Below, one piece after another: positions 9,349-17,843 of a stretch of 36,190 bases of DNA; position 1 is the stretch's first letter, and each line of letters opens with the position of its first letter. This DNA is from Planctomycetia bacterium. GTDB taxonomy: Bacteria; Planctomycetota; Planctomycetia; Pirellulales; PALSA-1355. The translations under genes were made by a program, and so were the position numbers. A model generated the notes under the pieces. That model saw only the letters and a program-made list of their open reading frames with translations, was not told the origin of the DNA and ran no database searches. The stretch covers positions 1-36,190 of the forward strand of contig JACQFF010000059.1 of NCBI GenBank assembly GCA_016200205.1, given 5' to 3'.

Positions 9349-11292
9349 CTACACGGTCACATTGTCGTCCCGCGGGCGAGGATTGAACGCGAGCTCGACG
9401 TCGTCGATCCGGATGAAAGCCTGCGGTGGAACGCCGTCCAATGGCAATTCCAAAATGCCGGGCGTGACTTTTTCCACAATCACGGCCACGCCGATGCCAC
9501 GGCTGGTTTCCATCGCGCCGGCGTCCTGGCTGCGGAGAGTGGCCGCGACCTGAAAGCGGTCGTACTTCGGCTGTCCGGCTTCGCACCAGGCGGGCTGAAA
9601 ATCGAACGTGGCAAATTGCCGATGCTGGCGATGATCTTTTTTCAGATCGAGGAATCCGAAAATCGCCAGCCGGCAAACGAAATGTTTTAGAAACACTTCG
9701 CGGTAGAAGTCGCTCGATTGCGAGGCGCCGCAGGCGTGGATGGAGAAAGTGAATCGGCCGGCGCGCGGGTTGCGAACCTCTTGTGTGAGCATGGCCCGGG
9801 CGCCTTGTGGGATTCGCAGAGCGCCGGCTATCGGATGACTCGATTTCAAATCGGCCCCCTCACCCTGCCCTCTCCCGCGAGGGGAGAGGGTTCCTGGAAC
9901 GACGCCGAATCCCAACGCGGCGTGACGCTCGCCGTTGCGCGAGTTGATTGAGTCTTTGACGAGCATCACGCCCAGTTCGCCCGGCTGTTCGGACGTCAGA
10001 ATCGGCGATGCCTGCCACGTCTTGGCGCGGGTTTCGGTGCCGTGCGGCTCCAGCGGCGTCGCGCTTTCGAAATCGGTATCGTGCACCTGCCGATCGTCGT
10101 ACGGGGCAACCAGAGCGACGTTGCCCTCGGGTTGGACCCGCTCGGCGGTGGCCGGCCTGGTGCCCAGCAATTTCCACAGCGGCTCGCCTTTGCTCACCTG
10201 CAGCGGGCGGCCCGTGCGATCGCGGAACATCGCGTCGTGACCGATGCCAAGCAGATGGAAAATCGTCGCCGTCAGCTCCGGCGGCTGCACCCGGTTGGAG
10301 GCCGGATAGCCGCCCGTTTTGTCGCTCGAGCCATAAACCTGGCCGCCAGCGATGCCCGCTCCGGCCAGAACAAAGCTGAACACCGGGCCCCAGTGATCGC
10401 GGCCGCCAAACTTGTTGATTTTCGGCGTCCGGCCAAATTCGGCCACGGCAACGACCAAGGTTTCCTGCAATAGCCCGCGCTGGTCGAGGTCCTCGATCAA
10501 TGCGGTAAACCCGACGTCGAACATCGGGCAGAGTACGTCCTGCAGCCGGTTGGCGTTTTGAGCATGAGTGTCCCATAGCGGGTTGTCGACGGCCGTGTCG
10601 CCCGGATCGCGCGGCCAGCCCACGTGCACCAGCCGCACGCCGGCTTCAATCAATCGCCGCGCCAGCAACACGCACTGGCCCCAGCGGTGGGCGCCGAGGA
10701 AACCGGCCGTCTGGCCGGCGGGGCGCACATTGTCGTTCAACCGCATGATGTCGGGAATCCAGACGGTGCTCAGCGCCGGCACGCGCGTGCTGGGCTTGAG
10801 CATCTTGACCACCGAGCCGAAATAGGGCCAATCGCTGGGCTTGATCTCGCGCGCGCTGCCGGCCTCGTACTTGTTGCCGGTGAGCACCCAATAGCCGCTG
10901 GTGTCGTGCGTGTTGTCGTCGGTCGACATCGAGCGGACCACGGCCAGCTTGTCGGCAATGGCGGCCGTGCGGGGCAAGAGTTCACAGACTTGGATGCCCG
11001 GCACGTTGGTGGAAATGGGCTTGAACGGCCCGCGGATTTCCAGCGGGGCGTCAGGTTTGGGATCGAAGGTCTCGTGCTGCGGCGGTCCGCCTTGCAACCA
11101 CAAGTAGATGACATTCTTGGCCCGGCCGAATGTCGGATCACTCGATGCGGCGGTCGCCCCGCGAGACTGGGCCGCCAGCAGGGTGGGCAGCGACAGCCCC
11201 AGCAGATTCAAGCCGCCGATCTTCATCAGCTCGCGCCGCGAGATTCGATCGCACAGCGTGTACGGCCGGTCGTCGAGCGAGAACATGGACAC
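9349..11292 (-). CDS. DUF1501 domain-containing protein (Tat signal), with C-terminal extension
   Basis: RISRRELMKIGGLNLLGLSLPTLLA twin-arginine signal; VIYLWLQGGPPQHETFDPKPDAPLEIRGPF; STDDNTHDTSGYWVLTG; WGQCVLLARRLIEAGVRLVHVGW; VVAVAEFGRTPKINKFGGRDHWGPVFSFVLAGAGIAGGQVYGSSDKTGGYP. Confidence 0.92.
   Translation of the reverse strand: MSMFSLDDRPYTLCDRISRRELMKIGGLNLLGLSLPTLLAAQSRGATAASSDPTFGRAKNVIYLWLQGGPPQHETFDPKPDAPLEIRGPFKPISTNVPGIQVCELLPRTAAIADKLAVVRSMSTDDNTHDTSGYWVLTGNKYEAGSAREIKPSDWPYFGSVVKMLKPSTRVPALSTVWIPDIMRLNDNVRPAGQTAGFLGAHRWGQCVLLARRLIEAGVRLVHVGWPRDPGDTAVDNPLWDTHAQNANRLQDVLCPMFDVGFTALIEDLDQRGLLQETLVVAVAEFGRTPKINKFGGRDHWGPVFSFVLAGAGIAGGQVYGSSDKTGGYPASNRVQPPELTATIFHLLGIGHDAMFRDRTGRPLQVSKGEPLWKLLGTRPATAERVQPEGNVALVAPYDDRQVHDTDFESATPLEPHGTETRAKTWQASPILTSEQPGELGVMLVKDSINSRNGERHAALGFGVVPGTLSPRGRGQGEGADLKSSHPIAGALRIPQGARAMLTQEVRNPRAGRFTFSIHACGASQSSDFYREVFLKHFVCRLAIFGFLDLKKDHRQHRQFATFDFQPAWCEAGQPKYDRFQVAATLRSQDAGAMETSRGIGVAVIVEKVTPGILELPLDGVPPQAFIRIDDVELAFNPRPRDDNVTV
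9857..9890. repeat. REP-like palindromic repeat inside the DUF1501 CDS
   Basis: CCCTCACCCTG + CCCTCTCCC-gcgag-GGGAGAGGG; same core as the copies at 25557-25642. Confidence 0.85.
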
Positions 11293-11541
11293 AGGACTCC
11301 TGGGGCGGATTGCCGTTGAGCTTAGTATAGCGAAAAAGGCTCAAGGCGTTTAGGCTCCAGAATGCCTCGCTACCGCCGCTAGGCTCCGTCCTCCAACCAC
11401 TTTTCCGGGTGAGAAAACAGGGGGCTGCCCAAGATCGCCTAAACTTGACCGGGCACAAAAAGCCGACTTAAACTTGGGGTGAGAGGGGCTTTTGTCGCGT
11501 TTTCACCGCGCGGCTCACCGGAATAGTGGAGGTTGTGGTCC

Positions 11542-12078
11542 ATGACTGCCGATCGTCCCCAGCTTCCCCTGCGGGACTTTTTTGCCGGGGTAGCGGAATA
11601 CGCTTTCGAAACTCGCCTGGGCATCGCCGATCCGCCGCTGGTCGATTACATCGCCGGCTTGCTGACCCGCTTCATCCGCTCGGATTCGCTCTTCGCCGTG
11701 CGAGACCTGGCGGGCCACCGCTTGGAGGAAGTCGGCGAGATGCTCGTCGAAGGGGGAGCCCGCGTTGGCGACGCCCGTCGCGAGGTGCATCGCCACATCG
11801 GCGACTTCACCTTCTTCTGGACAGGTGTCTATCCCGAAGCGCTGCGCCGCGCCAAGAGCAAAGTCGGCCACGACCGATTCGTCGACTACTGCACCCAAGG
11901 CAAGCGCGCCTATTACATCGCCAGCACGATCCCCAGCGAAAGCGAAGACGTCCGAAGCGAAGTGCTCGAAAGGCTCAGCCAGGAATTCGAGCTGTGCGCT
12001 TTCGGCCTCAACGAAGCCCGTAAGGAATGGGAACGCCGCGACCCTGGCGGAAGCTGGCAACTGGTCGTGTTCAATTAG
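11542..12078 (+). CDS. Hypothetical protein, ~178 aa
   Basis: MTADRPQLPLRDFFAGVAEYAFETRLGIADPPLVDYIAGLLTRFIRSDSLFAVRDLAGHRLEEVGEMLVEGG...; complete ORF with no competing better ORF. Confidence 0.65.
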   Translation: MTADRPQLPLRDFFAGVAEYAFETRLGIADPPLVDYIAGLLTRFIRSDSLFAVRDLAGHRLEEVGEMLVEGGARVGDARREVHRHIGDFTFFWTGVYPEALRRAKSKVGHDRFVDYCTQGKRAYYIASTIPSESEDVRSEVLERLSQEFELCAFGLNEARKEWERRDPGGSWQLVVFN

Positions 12079-12134
12079 CCGCCAAGCCGCAAGCGGCCGC
12101 GAACCTCCGCTGGTGGCTTAGAGCCGCACCCGCT

Positions 12135-13061
12135 TCAGATCACCAGCCCCTTGGTCACCAGCATGAAGACGTCTTCCAGCGTGGGATCTTTCTCGTGGAA
12201 GGAACGCATGCGGGCGCCGGATTGCATGAGTTGCGCCATCAGCGTGGCTACCTGGTCGTCGTTGGCGGCCATTTCAACCGTTACCTGGTGATCTTCGATC
12301 TGCACGTCGCGGGTTTGCGGGCAACTGCGAATAATCGACAAGCCGACGTCCATGCCCTCGACAAACTTGATTTCCACCATCCGGTTGCCGCGAATCCGCC
12401 GATAGACTTCATCGATCGGCCCGTGCATCAAGAGTTGGCCGCGCTCGATGATGCCGATCGACGTGCAGCAGTCGGCCAACTCGGTGAGGATGTGGCTGGA
12501 GATCAAGATGGTCTTGCCCATCCGGCGCAGCTCTTTGAGCAGGGCTTTGACTTCCAGCCGGGCGCGCGGATCCAAGCCGCTGGAGGGCTCGTCCAGAATC
12601 AGCACCGGTGGATCGTGCACCAGTGTTTTCGCCAGGCACAGCCGCTGTTTCATGCCGCGCGACAGCCCATTGACGAAATCGTCTCGCTTGTGCATCAGGT
12701 CGAGCAGTTCGAGCACGTCGCCGATGACCGCTTTGCGCTTCGCGCGCGGAATCTGGTAGGCTACCGCGAAAAAATCCAAAAACTCCCAAACCTTCATGCC
12801 GTCGTAGACGCCGAAGTTGTCGGGCATGTAGCCGACGCTCTTGCGGACGGCCAGGGGATCTTTCGTGACGCTATGGCCGTTGACGATGCCCTCGCCGCGC
12901 GTGGCTTTGAGAAGCGTGGCCAGGAAGCGGATCGTCGTGCTCTTGCCGGCGCCGTTGGGCCCGATGAAGCCGAACATCTCGCCGGCCTCGATCTTCAGGT
13001 TCAGCGATTCGACGGCCGTGAAATCGCCGTAATTCTTGGAGAAATCAACAAGCTCAATCAT
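12135..13061 (-). CDS. ABC transporter ATP-binding protein
   Basis: Walker A GPNGAGKST; signature-like LSRGMKQRLCLAKTLVHDP; Walker B VLILDEPSSGLDPRAR; C-terminal domain LEDVFMLVTKG. Confidence 0.96.
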   Translation of the reverse strand: MIELVDFSKNYGDFTAVESLNLKIEAGEMFGFIGPNGAGKSTTIRFLATLLKATRGEGIVNGHSVTKDPLAVRKSVGYMPDNFGVYDGMKVWEFLDFFAVAYQIPRAKRKAVIGDVLELLDLMHKRDDFVNGLSRGMKQRLCLAKTLVHDPPVLILDEPSSGLDPRARLEVKALLKELRRMGKTILISSHILTELADCCTSIGIIERGQLLMHGPIDEVYRRIRGNRMVEIKFVEGMDVGLSIIRSCPQTRDVQIEDHQVTVEMAANDDQVATLMAQLMQSGARMRSFHEKDPTLEDVFMLVTKGLVI

Positions 13062-13066
13062 GGTGA

Positions 13067-15550
13067 TTATTTAAATGGATCCGCTGTTTCCAAACTGAAC
13101 ACGTCCTCCGTCGGTCTGGGCTCGGCAGGCAAGTTCATATCGGGTTTGGGTGGGTACGCGCCGAGTTGCAGGTGGGCCACAACCAACATCGCCTTGCGCA
13201 CCTGGGCGGCGGCAGGCTCGACGCGGACGCCCGCCATGGATTGATTACGCCAGCCTACGAGTCGAACATCGCCGGGCTCGAGCCCTTGATGCTTCTCCGC
13301 GACGTCCAACAAAAGTCGGAGACTAAGCGCGCCTTCGGGCCGCGCCTGCCGGGTCAGTGGCGACAACTCGCGGGCGGCAACGAGTTTTTCGCGATTCTCC
13401 GCATGTGGCGTAAAACGGACGACCACCTTGTCGCCCGGCGCCAAATCGCCGATCCAACACGATTCGTCGATCCCTTGGCCACCGGCGGGCCGGCGCAGCA
13501 AGGTCACGCCGAACAGCTTGAGCGCGGTATGGTTTTCAACGCTCGGAGATTCGCCCGGCGTATTTTGCCAGATCAAATTGCCGCCCAAAGAGACCATCTG
13601 CTCGCTGTGCACCAGGCCGGTGGAATTCGACGAGACGAGATAGTCGTCCAGGTGGCTATCGCCGAAATTGCGCAAAGTGACGGTTCCGCTGGATTGCCCC
13701 TGCAATCGCCCAACATCCGCGGCAAAGGGCTGAGCCAGGGCCGCGGGATCGTCGAAATGCACGCTGTAACTGGTCGAGAGCGAACTGTATAGCGCCGTGT
13801 AGCGAGTGAGATGGCCGCGCGAAAACCCGGCGTGCATTTCGAGGACGGCGATTTCAGTTTCCGAGCGTGCAAACCCGATATCCAACTGCGCCAGCCAGAT
13901 CACGGCCAGCCCCCAGCCGATCGCCACGACGGGCACCGCGAGCCAGGCCCACTCCACGCGCCCCAGCACGCGGAACACGAGCCAGTTCACCGGAACGATG
14001 AGCAAAAGATAAATGCCTATCATCCACAGCACGAACTCGCGTTTGGGCACCGAGATTCCGGCCGCGTCGCGCAGAGCTTTGCGGGCGGTCGAGGAGACCA
14101 TATTGAAATCATCCCAAGCGGCCACGCCCGAATTGCGTTTGCGCCCATCGGCGAGCGCGCCTTCCTGCACGCCGCTACTTGCATCTTCGGCCGGATCCAC
14201 TGCCGGCTCCGTCGCGGGGTCGCAAACGTGCACGCTATCCGGCGAAAGGTGAGCGTCGCGCGTGAAAATCCTCACGTTGGACACAACGGCCGGATCCGTC
14301 GCGCGATGGGCCGGCTGCAAGGTAGCCTTCATGAATTCGAAATTCTGATCCGATTTGTAGATTCGCGGCGGGCGGCGCAGCAAACAAGCGTTGAAGAAAC
14401 TGTCGAAACTTCGCCATTGGACGAGCTCGCGCTCGCTGAGCCGAAATGCCGTCACGACCACCCGGCCGCGTCCCACCCGACGCTCGGCCACAAGCTCGCC
14501 GGTGCCGGGCAGAAACTCGGCCTGGGGGTGCTTCGCCAGCTTGATGCCCGACCAGGGCTGCACCGCCGTTACGCCGCGCCGATCGCCGGCTTCACGAATG
14601 GTCCAGTTGCGATTCAAGTCGGCCAGTGAATGCTCATCAAAACTCGTCGTCTCGGCGGCCGTCGCCGGCAGGCAGGGCTCCAAAAAGCTGCCCCGCAACG
14701 CGTCGAGTGTCTGCGGTCCGCTGATGATCAAGCCCCCACCCCAATGCAACCACTCCAACATGGCTTGCTGCTGTTCGGGCAAAAGGACCGACGGCAGCAC
14801 GTCATCCCACACGATAAAGGCTATCGTCGTCCAGCAAAGCGATCGCGTGGGCAGCATCAGCGGGGGACTGGGTCGGGGCATGACGACGCGATAGTAAAAT
14901 GCGTCTTCGCCCAGCAGATTGAACGTTTCTCCCGGCGGCTGGATGCAATCGAGCACCTTCAGGTAACGATACCGGCTGGGATCTCGGGCCAGCACGAACA
15001 TGTAGAATTGGTAGTCCGGCATGTGCGGCAGCACTTCCATTTCGCGCCACTCTTCGCTGCCATGCTGCCGATTGCGCAACTGATTCAAGACAAAAGTCGT
15101 GGTGCGGCCGCGCGGCGCGAAGAAAATCGTTTCCAGCGTCTTCTTCTGTCCTTTCGGCAGCGCAGCCGACCGCGACGTGAGCAGGCGGAAAGGGCAGTTC
15201 TCCAAGTCGACCGGATTCGATTGCCCATCGACGGCCGAGGAGTTCAAATCGCCGCTGAAATCAAAATTGTTGGCCTTCGTTTCGACCAACACTCCCGTCC
15301 AATGACCGGGCTTCACCCGGCGAGCGATCGTTTGCGCGTCCTTGTCGCCCGGCTCGATGAAGACCTTCAGATGATCGAAGGGGGGCTTCGGCTTTTCTTT
15401 TTTCTTGAGCTTCTCGAGTTGCCCCTTGGCGTCAGCCGCGGTTTTGCCGCTGCACCCATTGGAAAAAACCAGCGCCCACGGCAGTAAGATGCTCAGGCAG
15501 GTAGCGGCCAGCCGCGTGCCTGTCCCGATTCCGTGCCGACAACAATGCAT
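13067..15550 (-). CDS. Large membrane-anchored lipoprotein-like protein, 827 aa, unknown function
   Basis: Hydrophobic N-terminus with a lipobox-like cysteine (ALVFSNGCSG); TM segments FVLWMIGIYLLLIVPVNWLVF and WAWLAVPVVAIGWGLAVIWL; 5 nt upstream of the ABC ATPase gene. Confidence 0.75.
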   Translation of the reverse strand: MHCCRHGIGTGTRLAATCLSILLPWALVFSNGCSGKTAADAKGQLEKLKKKEKPKPPFDHLKVFIEPGDKDAQTIARRVKPGHWTGVLVETKANNFDFSGDLNSSAVDGQSNPVDLENCPFRLLTSRSAALPKGQKKTLETIFFAPRGRTTTFVLNQLRNRQHGSEEWREMEVLPHMPDYQFYMFVLARDPSRYRYLKVLDCIQPPGETFNLLGEDAFYYRVVMPRPSPPLMLPTRSLCWTTIAFIVWDDVLPSVLLPEQQQAMLEWLHWGGGLIISGPQTLDALRGSFLEPCLPATAAETTSFDEHSLADLNRNWTIREAGDRRGVTAVQPWSGIKLAKHPQAEFLPGTGELVAERRVGRGRVVVTAFRLSERELVQWRSFDSFFNACLLRRPPRIYKSDQNFEFMKATLQPAHRATDPAVVSNVRIFTRDAHLSPDSVHVCDPATEPAVDPAEDASSGVQEGALADGRKRNSGVAAWDDFNMVSSTARKALRDAAGISVPKREFVLWMIGIYLLLIVPVNWLVFRVLGRVEWAWLAVPVVAIGWGLAVIWLAQLDIGFARSETEIAVLEMHAGFSRGHLTRYTALYSSLSTSYSVHFDDPAALAQPFAADVGRLQGQSSGTVTLRNFGDSHLDDYLVSSNSTGLVHSEQMVSLGGNLIWQNTPGESPSVENHTALKLFGVTLLRRPAGGQGIDESCWIGDLAPGDKVVVRFTPHAENREKLVAARELSPLTRQARPEGALSLRLLLDVAEKHQGLEPGDVRLVGWRNQSMAGVRVEPAAAQVRKAMLVVAHLQLGAYPPKPDMNLPAEPRPTEDVFSLETADPFK

Positions 15551-15734
15551 TTCAGTGGCCCCACTTGTTCACTGTCCCGCAATCCTGAGTGTAAGTCTTC
15601 CAATTGTCCCTGGGTAGTCTGACACTCCTGCGTGAGCCCCAACGCAAGCCCGGTGGGAACGGTCCCCATTTTTCGCGGTCTTCGGAGCAAAATGGGGCGG
15701 GCCCCTTCTCCCGAAGCAGATTTGAGACGGTTTC

Positions 15735-16379
15735 TTATTTGGCGTCTCGGTCATATTTGGCTCGCAATCGCCGATAATCATCGGGCGTATCCAAATCCTC
15801 GACCACCGCATCGTCGCCAACGTGGAGATACGCGACCGGATGACGCGCCACGAGCGTGTTGATCGCCTCGTCGGCCGCCAGATGGGCCACTTCGGCGGCC
15901 AGTGGCCAGGCAAACAACACAGGATGGCCGTTGCGGTCGTCGGCGCGTGGAACCCAGATTCGCGCCGGCTCGCCGGCTCGCACCTGGTCCCATTCGTACG
16001 CACCGATCAAACGATCGATGGTTCGGGCCAGAATTCCTGGCATATCGGCCGGCGCCAGCAGCCATGCATCATGAGCGTCGGGGTGAAACTCTCGTTCGAT
16101 GCGCTCCAATCCCAGCCGAACTGAAACTTTCATTTCGCTCGGTGCAATGTCGGGTTGCACCACCAACGCACCGCACTCGCGGCTCAACTCGGCCAGGCGT
16201 TGGTCGTCCGGATGCAGGACGATCACCGTCTCGGCGACCCGGCTCGAACGCCACTCCTCCAGCACGTACTCGATGAGAGTTTTCCGGCCCCACGGCAACA
16301 GGAGCTTGGGCTGGCCCATGCGCTGGCTGTGGCCGGCGGCAGGAATAACGGCATAGGTTTGCATACAGGCGCGCCGCAA
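15735..16379 (-). CDS. MobA/MocA-like nucleotidyltransferase
   Basis: TYAVIPAAGHSQRMGQPKLLLPWGRKTLIEYVL...; AWLLAPADMPGI; NGHPVLF. Start may be the internal ATG at MQTYAV. Confidence 0.88.
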   Translation of the reverse strand: MRRACMQTYAVIPAAGHSQRMGQPKLLLPWGRKTLIEYVLEEWRSSRVAETVIVLHPDDQRLAELSRECGALVVQPDIAPSEMKVSVRLGLERIEREFHPDAHDAWLLAPADMPGILARTIDRLIGAYEWDQVRAGEPARIWVPRADDRNGHPVLFAWPLAAEVAHLAADEAINTLVARHPVAYLHVGDDAVVEDLDTPDDYRRLRAKYDRDAK

Positions 16380-16405
16380 TTCGCTGAGGAGACATCACTC
16401 TTTAA

Positions 16406-16537
16406 GAACGCGTCTTCAAAACGTTCCGAACGTTGGAATTTGGGAGGGCGAAGCTCCCGCTGAGCCGATTTTGCACCGGAAGGTAGAGGCTCGGCAGGAG
16501 CCTCGCCCTCCCGGTCGCGTAATTTGAAGACACGTTC
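16406..16537. mobile_element. MITE-like element, copy 1 (132 bp)
   Basis: Terminal inverted repeats GAACGCGTCTTCAAA / TTTGAAGACACGTTC (one mismatch); flanked by TAA direct repeats; ~97% identical to 31110-31240. Confidence 0.85.
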
Positions 16538-16563
16538 TAAGACATAAGGCCGTGCATGCGCGG

Positions 16564-17658
16564 CTAGTCAGGATCGGTCGCCAGGCTAGGCCGCGGGCGC
16601 GTGGCGTCTGGAGTGGTGCCCAGATTCCGATGTGCCACGAGCTCGGCCGTGATGCTGACGGCGATTTCCATGACCGTTTGCGAACCGATGTCGAGTCCCA
16701 CGGGAGCGTACACTCGATCGAGCGCCTCGGGCGAGATTCCTTCGGCCAGCAGGTCGTCGAAGATCAGTTTGATTTTGCGTTTGCTGCCGATCATGCCCAC
16801 GTAGCGGCCCCCTCGGTCGGCCAAGTGAAAAAGGGCTTCTTCGTCGTGGTTATGTCCGCGGGTCACAATCAGACAATACGTGTTGGGCGTGATCTCCAAG
16901 TTAGGCAGCACTTCGGTCATTGATCCCGCGATCCGCCGTTGGGCGCGGGGAAAGCGGGCTTCAGTCACGTACTCTTGCCGATCGTCGATGACCCAGACGT
17001 CGAAATCGAGCTCGGCGGCGAGATTGCCCACCGCCTGGCCAACATGCCCCCCGCCGACGATGATCAATCGCGAGCGCGGCAGCATCGGCAGATAAGCCAC
17101 GCCACGTCGTGCACTGGGCCGCGGCCGATCGGACAGCGGCTGCAAGCCATCGCGAATCGCGCGCGGCGCCAGGCCCTCTTCCAACGGTCCGCGGATGTGA
17201 TCCATGAGTCGCCCGTCGGCGTCGAACAAATAACTGGCCGTTTCCGGCAAGCCGCTGGCTTCGGCGTCGAATACGATCGCTTCGGTTCCGCCGGCTCCCT
17301 GGCTGCCCATTTCGCGCAACTTCAAAAAATAGTCGCGAGCGGCCGTACGCGACATCGAATCGATCAGCACTTGCATTCGACCGCCGCAAATCAGGCCGTC
17401 GTCCCAACCATAGTCATCATCAAGCTGAAAGCGGACCACCGAAGCATCGTCCTTGGCCAAGACCGCCAGGGCTTGCCGCTTCACCTCGGCCTCGACGCAG
17501 CCGCCTCCCAAAGTGCCTGACTGGGAGCCATCGTCGAAAACGAGCATCGCCGCGCCCGGCTTTTGGGGCGTAGACCCCCGCGTTTCGACCAGCCGACAAC
17601 AGGCGACGCGGCGGCCGCTTTGGACGGCGGATATCAATCGATCGAGAAGTTCACGCAT
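16564..17658 (-). CDS. XdhC/CoxI family protein
   Basis: MRELLDRLISAVQSGRRVACCRLVETRGSTPQKPGAAMLVFDDGSQSGTLGGGCVEAEV...GLICGGRMQVLID...RLIIVGGGHVGQAVGNLAAELDFDVWVIDDRQEY...GMIGSKRKIKLIFDDL. ORF track start at 18204 is too far upstream. Confidence 0.92.
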   Translation of the reverse strand: MRELLDRLISAVQSGRRVACCRLVETRGSTPQKPGAAMLVFDDGSQSGTLGGGCVEAEVKRQALAVLAKDDASVVRFQLDDDYGWDDGLICGGRMQVLIDSMSRTAARDYFLKLREMGSQGAGGTEAIVFDAEASGLPETASYLFDADGRLMDHIRGPLEEGLAPRAIRDGLQPLSDRPRPSARRGVAYLPMLPRSRLIIVGGGHVGQAVGNLAAELDFDVWVIDDRQEYVTEARFPRAQRRIAGSMTEVLPNLEITPNTYCLIVTRGHNHDEEALFHLADRGGRYVGMIGSKRKIKLIFDDLLAEGISPEALDRVYAPVGLDIGSQTVMEIAVSITAELVAHRNLGTTPDATRPRPSLATDPD

Positions 17659-17843
17659 ACTTGCTAGCTTATCTGGCACCGCGATCTGCGACAACAGAGG
17701 GCGCGCTCGAGGCTCAGCAATGTCGATCAATCCCATATCGCAGTGCGATATACGCCTCAAAAAATCGTTCCTTCTCAACCCTTTTGGCAAGCGATAGTAT
17801 GTTGGTTTGATGGCGGTAGTGCACTGGGGGTTGTCCAGGAAAC

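Noticed and set aside
8745-9386. ORFs of 213 and 111 aa around 8745-9386
   Set aside because: They translate the inverted-repeat element and its palindromes; better explained as repeat DNA than protein.
12027-13244. 405-aa plus-strand ORF across the ABC ATPase gene
   Set aside because: Antisense to a gene with clear Walker A/B and signature motifs; composition typical of a shadow ORF.
13811-14629. 272-aa and neighbouring plus-strand ORFs (also 14630-15487) opposite the 827-aa gene
   Set aside because: Low-quality composition, antisense to a longer ORF with signal/TM features.
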